The notes beneath the pieces were generated by a model. That model saw nothing but the letters and a program-made list of their open reading frames with translations, did not search any database and was not told the origin of the DNA. Below are positions 23,555 to 32,498 of a DNA stretch of 41,978 nt, piece by piece. The stretch comes from DAIDKA01 sp036489445 (GTDB lineage Bacteria > Pseudomonadota > Gammaproteobacteria > Steroidobacterales > Steroidobacteraceae), in assembly GCA_036489445.1 (NCBI GenBank), contig DASXFV010000051.1:1-41978 (forward strand), written 5' to 3'. Position numbers and translations under genes: made by a program. The stretch's first letter is position 1. Each line of letters opens with the position of its first letter.

Positions 23555-23742
23555 GTGCCGCGCACCCATGTTGAGGGCTGGCGGCTGACGGCCTCGGGCT
23601 CAGGCAACGCGCTCGCCTGCGCAATCTGCCACGGTGCGCAGCTGCAGGGGGCTGGGTCGGGCGCCGCCCATCGCGGGGCGCTCCGCTGGATGACATGATT
23701 GCGGCGGCCGCCTGGGCCGCATCCCTGCCGCCACGCAGTTGA
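23555..23742 (+). pseudogene. Decayed c-type cytochrome gene
   Basis: Three collapsed pieces of a class I cytochrome c are visible. Frame one (from 23555) reads VPRTHVEGWRLTASGSGNA then LACAICHGAQLQGAG, with the haem motif CAICH at 23618-23632. It then runs into a stop at 23696. The C-terminal helix reappears in another frame at 23686-23742 as LDDMIAAAAWAASLPPRS followed by TGA. The Met-ligand region between them and much of the N-terminal half are missing, so several deletions have occurred. No start codon or signal peptide is left. This explains most of 23519-23811. TATACT at 23778-23783 may be a -10 box for the next gene. Confidence 0.6.
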
Positions 23743-23811
23743 TCCAGCAACCGCGGTAATCGCCTGATTTCTTGCGGTATACTCGAGGCGCGCTTTTGAA
23801 GGGGGGAAAAC

Positions 23812-24651
23812 ATGCGTCGATCTGCATGGCTGGCAGTCAGTTTCGCGGTCCTCTGGACGGCCTCCTTTGCACAGGAAGGTCCTCCCCCGCAGGGCGGCGA
23901 CCCCGCAGCCAGAGCCGAGGCCCAGGACAAGCGCAACGCCGCCGCGGCGGCACTGTGGAACAAGAATCCGGCTCCGACGGATCCGCAGGATTTCTCCGGC
24001 GTTTGGTGGACTCGGGGCTATGACCGGACCTTTCGGCCGATCACCGATAAGCCCATGCCGCCGGGTGAATCCGCCCGCCTGTTGCCGCTGACGCCGCTGG
24101 AGGCGGCCAGCCGCCAGCATCACCTGGATATGGAAAAGGCCGGCACGCCGATCGCCGATGCCCCAACGCAGTGCTTTCCACACGGGATCCCGCGACTCCT
24201 GGCCTCGCCCTACCCCATCGAGTTTGTCTATTCGCCGGGCCTGATCACGGTACTGCACGAAGTGGCGCACAACGTGCGCTTCATTCACATGGACGGAAAA
24301 GCACCACCAGCCGACACACCACGGACGTTCCTCGGGTACTCGGTTGGGCACTGGGAAGGCAATACCCTGGTCATCGTGACGGACCACTTCAATGACCGCA
24401 CGCAGATCGATGAGGAATCGTTGTCGCATGGTCTGCAGCTCAAGGTCACGGAACATCTGACGAAGTTCACCAATCGCTACGGTGGAGTAGAGATCCGGAA
24501 CCTGATCACCATCGAGGATCCGGAGCATTTCACCAAGCCGTGGACGGCTGAGCGCCTGTACCCCTGGCGTGGCGACGTGCGCATCGCCGAGTACTCCTGC
24601 GAAGAGAACAATCGTAATGCGCCCGTGAACGGCATCTCGGTGGCCAAATGA
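23812..24651 (+). CDS. Exported protein of unknown function, A member of A-B pair 1
   Basis: A 279-aa protein with a signal peptide (RRSAWLAVSFAVLWTASFAQ). The mature protein has a GxW start (QDFSGVWWTRGYDR), TQCFPHGIPRLLASPYPIEF, VLHEVAHNVRFIHMDGKAPP, and LGYSVGHWEGNTLVIVTDHF followed by NDRTQIDEE. It ends with CEENNRNAPVNGISVAK. The same blocks occur in the gene at 31692, and in shorter form in 24648 and 32495. I do not know a named family with a proven function. His-rich HEVAHN could bind metal, but it is not a classic HExxH site. The GGGGGG ribosome site lies 8 bases upstream. It overlaps its B partner by ATGA. Confidence 0.85.
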   Translation: MRRSAWLAVSFAVLWTASFAQEGPPPQGGDPAARAEAQDKRNAAAAALWNKNPAPTDPQDFSGVWWTRGYDRTFRPITDKPMPPGESARLLPLTPLEAASRQHHLDMEKAGTPIADAPTQCFPHGIPRLLASPYPIEFVYSPGLITVLHEVAHNVRFIHMDGKAPPADTPRTFLGYSVGHWEGNTLVIVTDHFNDRTQIDEESLSHGLQLKVTEHLTKFTNRYGGVEIRNLITIEDPEHFTKPWTAERLYPWRGDVRIAEYSCEENNRNAPVNGISVAK

Positions 24652-25415
24652 TGATCCGCAACAACTCCTGGGGCTTCCGGGCACCGGCCATGGGCGCCCT
24701 CGCTGCAATTGCAGCCGCAGTGGTTCTGGCGCTCGCACCGGCAGTGTGCAAACCGGCCTTTGCCGCACCCGCCGACCAGAACGCGCCGCTTTTTGAGCAA
24801 CCCCCCGCCGGGACGCCCAATTTCACAGGCAAGTGGATCAATCCGAAACCGGCCATACCTCTGCGAACCGCTGAGGGCAAAGCGCCGCCGCTGAATGCAG
24901 CGGGCAAAGCCGAATACGAAAAACGTCAGGCCGCCCTGAAAAGTGGCGACCACAAGATCGATCCGATCTCAAGCTGCCTGATGCATGGCGTCCCGCGACT
25001 GCTGTATACGCCTTTGCCGTTCCTGATCCTGCAAACCACGCGCAATGTGAACTTTGTGCACGAGGCCAATCACACCTTCCGCAACATCTACTGGGACAAG
25101 GCACCCGGCGAGGATCAGGACCCGGATCCCACCTACCTGGGCGCTTCCATTGCGCATTTTGAAGGCAAGACGCTGGTCATCGACAGCAGCGCGTTCAACG
25201 ATCTGACCTGGCTGGACTACTCCGGTCTGCCGCATGGCGAGAAACTGCAAGTGCAGGAGCGCTACACTCTGAGCGATCCGAGCACCATTCGGGCCTCAGT
25301 GACCATCACGGACCCGGATTACTACACCGCGCCGTGGACCACCCGCCTGACCCTGAAGCATATGCCGGGCATGGCACTTCGGGAAAATGTCTGCATGGAC
25401 ACTCACCGGATGTAG
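24648..25415 (+). CDS. Exported protein of unknown function, B member of A-B pair 1
   Basis: A 255-aa protein starting inside the stop of the A gene (ATGA overlap), so the two are translationally coupled. Signal peptide: MGALAAIAAAVVLALAPAV region, cleavage near AFA-AP. Blocks shared with its A partner: PNFTGKWINP, SCLMHGVPRLLYTPLPFLIL, VNFVHEANHTFRNIYWDKAP, YLGASIAHFEGKTLVIDSSA with FNDLTWLDYSGLPHG, and LQVQERYTL. The C-terminus (LRENVCMDTHRM) retains one conserved Cys but lacks the ENNRNAPVNG tail. It is convergent with the ankyrin gene, 14 bases away. Function unknown; probably periplasmic. Confidence 0.84.
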   Translation: MMIRNNSWGFRAPAMGALAAIAAAVVLALAPAVCKPAFAAPADQNAPLFEQPPAGTPNFTGKWINPKPAIPLRTAEGKAPPLNAAGKAEYEKRQAALKSGDHKIDPISSCLMHGVPRLLYTPLPFLILQTTRNVNFVHEANHTFRNIYWDKAPGEDQDPDPTYLGASIAHFEGKTLVIDSSAFNDLTWLDYSGLPHGEKLQVQERYTLSDPSTIRASVTITDPDYYTAPWTTRLTLKHMPGMALRENVCMDTHRM

Positions 25416-25429
25416 CTGCCGGCAGCGCC

Positions 25430-27193
25430 TTACTTACACAGGTCCGTCACACAGATCGAGGCCAGCGTGCGACCTTGGGGAGGCACAGTCAGTCCGCGCT
25501 CCTGCATCATCCGACGCAGCAAGGCTGCGGTTTCCGGATGGGGTATGGAGGACTGCACACCGACGCGGACCAGACCATCGGCGTAGTCGATCGCTTGCCA
25601 CGACACTCCAGCCAGAGAATGCACCGTGTCACGGCTGCCAATGTCGTGAAGGCTCAGGTCCGCGCCATGCTGGACCAACAGCTCAATGACATCATTGCGG
25701 CCCTTGTGTGCCGCCCCCATCAACGCTGTGCGCAGATCCTCGGTGTCCTGCGCATTAACGTCTGCCCCGTGGTCCAGCAGGAATTTCACGGTCTCCAGCG
25801 TCTCCTGCGGTGACCACTCGTAGGTAACACCTTCCACCCAGCCGATGCCACTGGCCACCATCAACGGCGTCACATTGAAGTCTGTCGGGATCGAAGGATC
25901 CGCGCCATGTGCAAGCAGCAATTTCATGAGCACCAGGTCACCGGACTGCGCCGCCCGCAGGAACGGCGTGGCACCATTCTCCACCAGCCACTGGTTGGTA
26001 AACACGGTGCGGGTCTCCGTACTCGAGTGCATCCGCAGGTTGGGATTTGCCCCGGCCGCCAGCAATTCCTTGATGAAATCCAGGTGATCCATGTCCGGTT
26101 TGCGTACCGGATAGTCACCACCTTCGATATTGCGATTGTCGGTGGCGATGTAGAGCGGGTTCCAGCCGCCTTCATTGGCGATATTGGGCTTGGCCCCCTG
26201 CTGCAGCAGGTACTCGCCTAGCTTGTAGTATTTGTTCTGCGTCGCATCCAGCAGTGCGGTCCAGCCAAACTCGCTGGTTTCATTGACGTCCGCGCCCGCC
26301 GCGAGCAGCACTTTGACTGTCGCGAGATCGCCCTGACGGGTGGCGAAAATAAGCGGCGTCAAGCCACCCCATTTCTTCCTGCTGGGCGGGGGCGGTTTCG
26401 GCAGCGGGTGCGCCGCCAGTACCGCCTTTGCCGTCGCGATCTGCTTGACCACGAGCTGCCGCGTCTGGGCCGAATCGGTGGCTTGCTTGACGACCAGGCC
26501 CGCCAGTCCATACCCGCCGGCGAACTCCGAAATGCGGTCCCGGCCGGTCTGGGCCAGGTAGGGCCGGCGCCCCGGGTCCGTGGTGGCCGAATGGGCGCTC
26601 ACATCCGCACCCTTGGAGATCAGAAAGTGCGCGGCCTCCGAGTTGCCGTTGGCCGCCGCCCACATCAAAGCGGTCGTGCCGCGTTTCTTTTCGCGTGCGT
26701 CCACCGCCGCCCCGCGCGCCAGGAGCAGCTTCAGCACCGGTACGCTGCCAGTGCGCGCTGCCATCATCAGAGGCGTCTCCCCACCGCTGAGCGTTTGATG
26801 CACATCCGCACCGGCATGCAGCAGCTCCCCGACCAGCTGCGCGTTACCGGACTGGCACGCCAGCATCAGCGGCGTCATCCCGGTGTCGGTGACCGCATCC
26901 GGATGTGCCCCGGCGGCCAGGAGCCCCGCCGCCGTCCGGGCATCACCCTGATAGGCGGCCCAATGCAGCGCCGTGCTGCCATCCGGCTGGCTGGCGTTGA
27001 CGTCCGCATGTGCCTTCAGCAGGGCCTGCAGGCGTGAGGCATCGCGCTGCATGACGGCATCCGCGACATCACTGGCGGGTGCCACCTTGATCCCCGCATC
27101 AGTGGCCAAAGCGGCCACAGCACGCGCCCCAGCTGGCCCCTGCCAGGGCATCGACAGCAGACTCGCGAGCAATGCAATCCGCAGCAGCTTCAT
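25430..27193 (-). CDS. Exported ankyrin-repeat protein
   Basis: A 587-aa protein with a signal peptide (MKLLRIALLASLLSMPWQGP, cleavage near AGA) and about ten ankyrin repeats recognisable as DGSTALHWAAYQGDARTAAG, TGMTPLMLACQSGNAQLVGE and similar blocks with LLAAGADVN turns. The repeats cover nearly the whole mature chain, with a central Pro/Lys-rich interruption (PLPKPPPPSRKKWGG). It would be a periplasmic protein-binding scaffold. ATG 27193 is chosen because it starts the signal peptide and lies 13 bases after the DUF6152 stop; earlier in-frame starts overlap that gene. Last gene of the DUF1592-DUF1552-DUF6152 operon. Confidence 0.9.
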   Translation of the reverse strand: MKLLRIALLASLLSMPWQGPAGARAVAALATDAGIKVAPASDVADAVMQRDASRLQALLKAHADVNASQPDGSTALHWAAYQGDARTAAGLLAAGAHPDAVTDTGMTPLMLACQSGNAQLVGELLHAGADVHQTLSGGETPLMMAARTGSVPVLKLLLARGAAVDAREKKRGTTALMWAAANGNSEAAHFLISKGADVSAHSATTDPGRRPYLAQTGRDRISEFAGGYGLAGLVVKQATDSAQTRQLVVKQIATAKAVLAAHPLPKPPPPSRKKWGGLTPLIFATRQGDLATVKVLLAAGADVNETSEFGWTALLDATQNKYYKLGEYLLQQGAKPNIANEGGWNPLYIATDNRNIEGGDYPVRKPDMDHLDFIKELLAAGANPNLRMHSSTETRTVFTNQWLVENGATPFLRAAQSGDLVLMKLLLAHGADPSIPTDFNVTPLMVASGIGWVEGVTYEWSPQETLETVKFLLDHGADVNAQDTEDLRTALMGAAHKGRNDVIELLVQHGADLSLHDIGSRDTVHSLAGVSWQAIDYADGLVRVGVQSSIPHPETAALLRRMMQERGLTVPPQGRTLASICVTDLCK

Positions 27194-27206
27194 GCAGCAG
27201 CCAATC

Positions 27207-27581
27207 TCAACGCGGACCGCCGACAGCCTGACCATTGACCATGGCCTTCATCATGCTGCCGCCATTGCTGCCATCCTTGAGCGGATGGATCGTGATCTCA
27301 ATGGCATCGCCCTCCTTGATGGAGCTACGCCGCCATCCCTGACGGGACAGCCCATTCGGGCTACCGCCCTCGATCGACCATTCAACCGCCGCACCGGTCT
27401 TCTCATCCTTCGTTACCACCTGCACCCAGATGTGCGGATTGGTCCACTGCACCTGCTTCACGACACCCACCAGCGTCTTGCTCTGAGCCTGATCAAACAT
27501 CGCGAAAGAATGATGCGCTGAGGCCGTTCCGCCCCCTATGCCCAACGCCAGGATAAGACCCAAGGCTATTCCGCTTTTCAT
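27207..27581 (-). CDS. DUF6152 family exported protein
   Basis: A 124-aa protein with a signal peptide (SGIALGLILALGIGGGTASA) directly followed by the family hallmark HHSFAMFD. The rest is a small beta-rich domain: KTLVGVVKQVQWTNPHIWVQ, GAAVEWSIEGGSPNGLSRQG and SIKEGDAIEITIHPLKDGSN. Strong ribosome site AAGGGGGG about 7 bases before ATG 27581. The DUF6152 family has no proven function that I know; its members often lie beside exported proteins like those flanking this operon. Two His at the mature N-terminus suggest possible metal (copper-type) binding; this is inference. Confidence 0.88.
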   Translation of the reverse strand: MKSGIALGLILALGIGGGTASAHHSFAMFDQAQSKTLVGVVKQVQWTNPHIWVQVVTKDEKTGAAVEWSIEGGSPNGLSRQGWRRSSIKEGDAIEITIHPLKDGSNGGSMMKAMVNGQAVGGPR

Positions 27582-27632
27582 CTCAACCCCCCCTTAAGTT
27601 CTGTACAAATTCCGTAAGACGAATGCTCGTCT

Positions 27633-28976
27633 TCAAATGTTCGCGAGCGGGCCGGTGCTGTCCCCGAAGCTGTCGGCCCTGACATCAAACATTCCCAGAA
27701 TACTGAGCAGCAGATTACCGGTCGGCACGGTGCGGCTCGCATACGCCAGATGCCGGTCGCCCTTGAGGCGTCCGGAAGCGCCGCCTATCAGTATTGCCGG
27801 TGTGTCGTAGTGGAGGTGCTGATTGGAGTTACCCATGTTGGATCCATACAGAAGCAGCGAATGATCCAGCAAGGTGCCGTCGCCCTCCTTAATGGAGTCG
27901 AGCTTTTTCACCAGATAGGCAAGCATCTGGACGTGGTAGCGGTTCACTTTTGCGAACAGCGCGATCTGACCGGGATCCTCGGCATGATGCGAACCGCCAT
28001 GGAAACTGATGGTCGTGCCGCTTTCGGGGTAGACGCGACTGGTCAGATCCCGCGCGAACAGCATCGTGGCCACCCGCGTAATGTCCGTCTGATAAGCGAG
28101 CGCCAGCAGATCCCACTGCACCTGGATATGTTCATGGAAGGATTCGGGCACACCATAGGGCATGGCCATGTTCGGCGCGTCCAGAGAGGCCCGCGCGGCA
28201 ATCGTCAGCCGACGCTCGACCTCTCGAACATCGTCCGCATATTGTTCCAACCGCACACGATCGCCGTGCGGCACCTGCGTGAGCAGATCGCGCAGACTGC
28301 CATTCACGGAGTCCAGAATGCTGGCCTGACGCTCACGCCGCGCCTGACGCATCTGCGGCGAGCTGCCATCGCCAAACATCCGTTCAAACAGGGTCTGCGG
28401 GTTGATCTCCATCGGCAGCGGGCGCGTGGGGGTTTCCCAGGAGATCGTATTGGTGTACACACAGCTGTAGCCTTCGCCACAGTTGCTGGAATTGGCACCT
28501 GGGTCCTCAACAGCCAGCTGTAGCGATGGCAGCAGGTTGTCCCGGCCGATCTGGGTGGCAATCACCTGATCGATCGAGGTCCCGACCTGGATGTCAGCCC
28601 CGGTCGTCTTCTTGGGCTTCATGCCGGTGAGAAATGCGGCTGCCACGAAGTGATCTGCTCCGGTGACCCCGGGAGGATTCTCCGAGGACTTCGACCACAT
28701 GCCGCTGGTCAACACTACATGCTTGCGGAACGGCTCAAGGGGCTCATACACGTAGGGAAACGCAAAGCCCGGTGTGCTCTGCTGCGGGATCCAGTGTCCT
28801 GGCGCCACGCCATGCGGAACGAATGCACCGAGGAAGCGGGTGGGCACGATTTGCTTCTGAACCGCGTACGCGCCGCGGGTGGGCAGCATCGACTCCAGCA
28901 GCGGCAACCCCAACGTCGTGCCCAGACCTCGCAGGAACGTGCGTCGCGGTAATCGTCGATTGGTTAGGAAAAACAT
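27633..28976 (-). CDS. DUF1552 domain protein with twin-arginine-type signal
   Basis: A 447-aa protein. The N-terminus has a Tat-like signal (NRRLPRRTFLRGLGTTLGLP LLES region). DUF1552 blocks are present: FLGAFVPHGVAPGHWIPQ, VLTSGMWSKSSENPPGVTGA, DHFVAAAFLTG, and GSNMGNSNQHLHYDTPAILI. It is distantly related to DUF1501/alkaline-phosphatase-superfamily-like proteins; DUF1552 genes typically sit beside DUF1592-type cytochrome genes, as here. ATG 28976 has AAGGAG 8 bases before it. It follows the DUF1592 gene by 11 bases. Function unknown; Tat export suggests a folded or cofactor-bearing periplasmic protein. Confidence 0.9.
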   Translation of the reverse strand: MFFLTNRRLPRRTFLRGLGTTLGLPLLESMLPTRGAYAVQKQIVPTRFLGAFVPHGVAPGHWIPQQSTPGFAFPYVYEPLEPFRKHVVLTSGMWSKSSENPPGVTGADHFVAAAFLTGMKPKKTTGADIQVGTSIDQVIATQIGRDNLLPSLQLAVEDPGANSSNCGEGYSCVYTNTISWETPTRPLPMEINPQTLFERMFGDGSSPQMRQARRERQASILDSVNGSLRDLLTQVPHGDRVRLEQYADDVREVERRLTIAARASLDAPNMAMPYGVPESFHEHIQVQWDLLALAYQTDITRVATMLFARDLTSRVYPESGTTISFHGGSHHAEDPGQIALFAKVNRYHVQMLAYLVKKLDSIKEGDGTLLDHSLLLYGSNMGNSNQHLHYDTPAILIGGASGRLKGDRHLAYASRTVPTGNLLLSILGMFDVRADSFGDSTGPLANI

Positions 28977-28987
28977 TCGTGACTCCT

Positions 28988-31471
28988 TCAGCTTCCGGTC
29001 TTGAGGGCACGCAGCGCCGGGATGTTGGTCTCATTGGCCGTGCTGGTCGGTGAAGTGGCGGGCCCGCCGCCTTGGGCCTCGTTCATGCGGAACAGATCGC
29101 TCATGACAATCGCTTCGATCAGACTCTTGAACCGGTAGTCATCATGCGACGCCGTACGCAGCACGCTGCGCACCATGGGCATATCGTCGTATTCGATGCC
29201 TCTGCCCAGAGCGTAGGTCATGAGCACCTGAGTCACGTTGCGCAGGTATTGATCCTGATGCCGCAACAGGAAGGCGCGCACACCGCCCGGGCCATCCACC
29301 GGCGTGCCGTCATACAGTTGGCTGCGTGCATCGATCGGATGATTGCCATCCAGGGTGCGCCAATGTCCTACCGCGTCGAACGGCTCCAGGGCGAAACCCA
29401 CTGGCTCCATGATCTTGTGGCAGCTGGCACAGACCGGATTGACATGATGCTGCTCCATCTGTTCGCGCAGTGACGGCGGGCTCGCATTGCCGGCCGCATC
29501 CACCGGATGGGGCTTCAGCGCGGGCACCGCGGCCGGCGGATCCGGAGCGGCCGTGCCCAGCAAGGTCTTCAACACCCAGTTGCCGCGCACAACCGGCGAG
29601 GTACGCCCCGGCTGAGCGGTGATCGTGAGGATGGCCCCCTTGCCCAGCAGTCCGAAGCGCGCACTCTGGCTGTCGTCCAGGTCAATACGCCGGAAATAGC
29701 TGCCGCGTATTTCGGGTATGCCATAGAACTTAGCCAGACGCTCATTGACGAAGGTATAGCGGGCCGTCAGCAAATCCAGCACGCTGTGGTTCTCATTGAC
29801 CATGCTGGCAAAAAACATCTCGGTTTCACGCCGAAACGCCTGACGCAGGTTGTCGTCGAAGTCCGGGAACTCCTCGACAACGGGCTCATGGGTCGCCAGG
29901 GCGCGCAGGCCTAGCCATTGATCCGCGAAGTTGGTGGTGAGTGCGGTGGCGCGAGGGTCCGCCATCATGCGTCGCACCTGGGCCCGCAGCACATCGTCCT
30001 TGCCCAGCTCACCAGAGCTGCCCAGGCGCAGCAGTTCGTCATCCGGAATGCTGCTCCACAGGAAGAACGACAGGCGCGCCGCCAGGTCCAGGCCACTGAT
30101 GCGATAGGCAGTCCCGGCCGCCAATTGAGTCGGCGCGGTTTCCACGCGGAACAGGAACTTCGGGTCGACCAACACTCGCTGGACCATCGATTCAATGCCG
30201 CTATCGAAGCTGCCGCCTTGCTGGCCGATATTGAAGAACTTGACCAGCGTGTCCACATCCTCGTCGGTGGAATGACCGCGGTAGGCCCGCCGTGCCAGAT
30301 CCGCCGCAATCTGTCGGACGCAACTTTCCTGCGTGCCTGCCTCGGGTGTGCAGGTGATGATGCGTCGGCGGCTGGGTGAGTCGGTGGCCACCGTCGCTTG
30401 GGCGGGACCATCCACACGCAGACGGCCGATGTGCGGGTAGAACGTGAATCCCGGCAGCCCACCGGTCTCGATGGTGCTGCGGTCGAATGCATGGTTCATG
30501 TCCAGTCCCGGGGCGAAGTTGGTCGCCAGGAAGGTCACGCCAATGCGGTGCGGACCCGCTTTCACCGGCAGGGTGACATCAATCGTCCGCAGCTGCCCCG
30601 TGGACTCATCCTCAACGTTGCGGGTCACGGCCAGCGCCTTGTCCCAATCCACCTGGGCGATACGCTTGTCATCCACATAGACCAGCAGCTGTTCCCCGCG
30701 AACCTCGCCAAAGGGTCGGAAATTGCCCATGTTGCCAAGGTTCACCGCGAACACCTTGAAGGTGTAGGTGCCGTTCGCCGGGAAAGTATGTTTGACGCTC
30801 AACCCGCCACGCGTCCCGAACGGCAAGCCATCGACGTGGTAGTTCTGAGTGGTGTCGTCGGCCACGCGATAGGTGGCCTGGGTGGTGGCGGTGGCCGTCC
30901 CCAGTGCGGTGCGACTGATGCGTCCCGCCGCAGACAGATAGGCATCCAGGAGCGCGGGGGAAAACGTCAGCGTGCCGGCCTGGTTGTCAAAACCCCGGCT
31001 CACATCATCAGCCGGCAGCATTTGCGACGCATCGATGTCCAGTCCCAGCAGGTCCCGGACCGCGTTCTGGTATTCCGTACGATTCAGACGATGCAGCCTG
31101 GGCATCGCCAGGTTCGGCTTGGCATGGGCGTCGATCTCACTTTCCAGCGAGTTCGCGAGTGCCTGAACGGTCTTAAAATCGGGACGCGGCTTGCCGGCCG
31201 GTGGCATCATTCCGGCGCGCAGTTTCTTCAGCATTCGCTCGGTCAGTTCGGCACTTTCATGGGCGTTGCCGGGGTCATAGACCTCGAATTCGACCCCACC
31301 CGCATAGTCGTCGTAGTTATGACAGACCCGGCAGTACTGCTGCAGAATATGCTGCTGTGCAGCAACGGACAGCTGGGGCGTTGCGGCAGCGACACAGAAT
31401 GGCGCCATAGCGGCGGCCAGCAGCGCCAAGCCACTGCATTTCCCCACATCGCCCACCATGCCCAACACCAT
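28988..31471 (-). CDS. Planctomycete-type cytochrome/DUF1587-DUF1592-DUF1588-DUF1585 protein
   Basis: An 827-aa exported multidomain protein. After a signal region (LALLAAAMAPFCVAAATPQL) comes a haem c motif CRVCHN (PSCyt1-like) and DUF1587 (MPRLHRLNRTEYQNAVRDLL). A beta-sandwich region follows, then DUF1595/DUF1592 (RISGLDLAARLSFFLWSSIP) and DUF1588 with a second CxxCH (NPVCASCHKIMEPVGFALEP). DUF1585 forms the C-terminus. ATG 31471 is preceded by AAGGGGG and gives a sensible signal; the frame is open further upstream. First gene of the operon. The two haem motifs suggest electron transfer; the reaction is unknown for the family. Confidence 0.9.
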   Translation of the reverse strand: MVLGMVGDVGKCSGLALLAAAMAPFCVAAATPQLSVAAQQHILQQYCRVCHNYDDYAGGVEFEVYDPGNAHESAELTERMLKKLRAGMMPPAGKPRPDFKTVQALANSLESEIDAHAKPNLAMPRLHRLNRTEYQNAVRDLLGLDIDASQMLPADDVSRGFDNQAGTLTFSPALLDAYLSAAGRISRTALGTATATTQATYRVADDTTQNYHVDGLPFGTRGGLSVKHTFPANGTYTFKVFAVNLGNMGNFRPFGEVRGEQLLVYVDDKRIAQVDWDKALAVTRNVEDESTGQLRTIDVTLPVKAGPHRIGVTFLATNFAPGLDMNHAFDRSTIETGGLPGFTFYPHIGRLRVDGPAQATVATDSPSRRRIITCTPEAGTQESCVRQIAADLARRAYRGHSTDEDVDTLVKFFNIGQQGGSFDSGIESMVQRVLVDPKFLFRVETAPTQLAAGTAYRISGLDLAARLSFFLWSSIPDDELLRLGSSGELGKDDVLRAQVRRMMADPRATALTTNFADQWLGLRALATHEPVVEEFPDFDDNLRQAFRRETEMFFASMVNENHSVLDLLTARYTFVNERLAKFYGIPEIRGSYFRRIDLDDSQSARFGLLGKGAILTITAQPGRTSPVVRGNWVLKTLLGTAAPDPPAAVPALKPHPVDAAGNASPPSLREQMEQHHVNPVCASCHKIMEPVGFALEPFDAVGHWRTLDGNHPIDARSQLYDGTPVDGPGGVRAFLLRHQDQYLRNVTQVLMTYALGRGIEYDDMPMVRSVLRTASHDDYRFKSLIEAIVMSDLFRMNEAQGGGPATSPTSTANETNIPALRALKTGS

Positions 31472-31691
31472 AGGCCCCCTTCGTGGCAAAGGCCGGTTGA
31501 GATTACAACAGCTGCAGTCCAGCAATTCCAGCAGCTCAAGGCGGCCGAAGCATGTAGCACGGTTCCCATGCTCCGCGGTTAACAATGGCGGTGATTCCTC
31601 CCTTTGGGGGGGCCCGGCACAGGCTACCCGCCAGTCTCCCTCAGGTTGTACAGTCAACCGCTGACTTGGGCAAAGTAACAACAGCTACGCC
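31472..31691. promoter_or_regulatory. Divergent promoter region between the DUF1592 operon and A-B pair 2
   Basis: A 220-base gene-free stretch that must carry the start signals of both directions. It contains a short inverted repeat, GGTTG-TACAGT-CAACC (31644-31659), about 35 bases before the GTG start of pair 2, and a C/G-rich run around 31600. No convincing -35/-10 pair was found on either strand. The inverted repeat is only 5 bp per arm, so its role as an operator is tentative. Confidence 0.3.
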
Positions 31692-32498
31692 GTGCGCACC
31701 CTGATAACCGCTTCGGTTGCGATCGCCGGACTGGTCCTTGCGGCCAACGTGGTAAGCGCCCCACAGCCGGCCACCCTCCACAACAGTGGCGATCCGACCC
31801 TGGCACTGACGCCGGCATTGCGAGGGGCCACCGGCGCCCCGAAGGGCGCATCGCCCGGAAACCCCGATCCGCACAACCTGGAAGGTGTGTGGTGGCTGAC
31901 GGGTTATCAATATCTGCTGGGGCCGGAGCCCGGGGTACCCCCGCCGTTGAAACCCAAATACATGCGCATTCTGGAGCAGCGGATCCGCGCCAAAAACGCG
32001 GGCCACCCGGAAGCGGATGCCTCCACACAATGCTTCCCCCACGGCATGCCCCGCCTCATGGAGAGCCCCTACCCCATCGAAATCGTGCAGACCCCGGGGC
32101 AGATCACCTTCCTGCATGAAGTGGCGCACAACATCCGGCGCATCTACCTGGATCGGCCGCACCCCAGGCACCTCGCTCTGACATTCCTGGGCGATTCGGT
32201 CGGCCACTGGGAGGGCAATACCCTGGTTGTCGACACGATTGGTCTGAATGATCGGACCTTCATCGATGATGAGGGCAGCAGTCACTCCACACAGGAGCAT
32301 GTGGTGGAGCGCTTCACCAAAATCGACAAGGGTTCGGATCTCGAACTCATCATGACCGTTGAAGATCCTGTGACCCTGGAGCACCCCTATAGCTACCGGC
32401 GCATCTACCGTTGGCGGCCGGATGTCCGACCGCAGGAATACGTTTGCGAAGAGAACAATCGCAACGCCCCCGTTAACGGCGTGACGGTGGCGAAATGA
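31692..32498 (+). CDS. Exported protein of unknown function, A member of A-B pair 2
   Basis: A 268-aa paralogue of the protein at 23812. Start GTG 31692 gives a signal peptide (RTLITASVAIAGLVLAANVV, cleavage near VSA). Shared blocks: HNLEGVWWLTGYQYLLG, TQCFPHGMPRLMESPYPIEI, ITFLHEVAHNIRRIYLDRPH, FLGDSVGHWEGNTLVVDTIG with LNDRTFIDDEGSSHS, and the identical type of end CEENNRNAPVNGVTVAK. It is divergent from the DUF1592 operon and overlaps its B partner by 4 bases (ATGA), as in pair 1. Function unknown; the strict conservation of the tail suggests a binding or processing role. Confidence 0.85.
   Translation: MRTLITASVAIAGLVLAANVVSAPQPATLHNSGDPTLALTPALRGATGAPKGASPGNPDPHNLEGVWWLTGYQYLLGPEPGVPPPLKPKYMRILEQRIRAKNAGHPEADASTQCFPHGMPRLMESPYPIEIVQTPGQITFLHEVAHNIRRIYLDRPHPRHLALTFLGDSVGHWEGNTLVVDTIGLNDRTFIDDEGSSHSTQEHVVERFTKIDKGSDLELIMTVEDPVTLEHPYSYRRIYRWRPDVRPQEYVCEENNRNAPVNGVTVAK

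Noticed and set aside
23618..23632. Intact cytochrome c gene around CAICH
   Set aside because: No start or signal peptide, a stop soon after the motif, and the C-terminal helix is in another frame.
24265..24300. HEVAHN in the A proteins as a zinc-protease HExxH site
   Set aside because: The spacing is HExxHN without the third ligand pattern, and B proteins lack it (HEANH, HQINR).
30398..31582. 394-codon open frame opposite the DUF1592 gene
   Set aside because: Antisense shadow; all family motifs lie on the minus strand.
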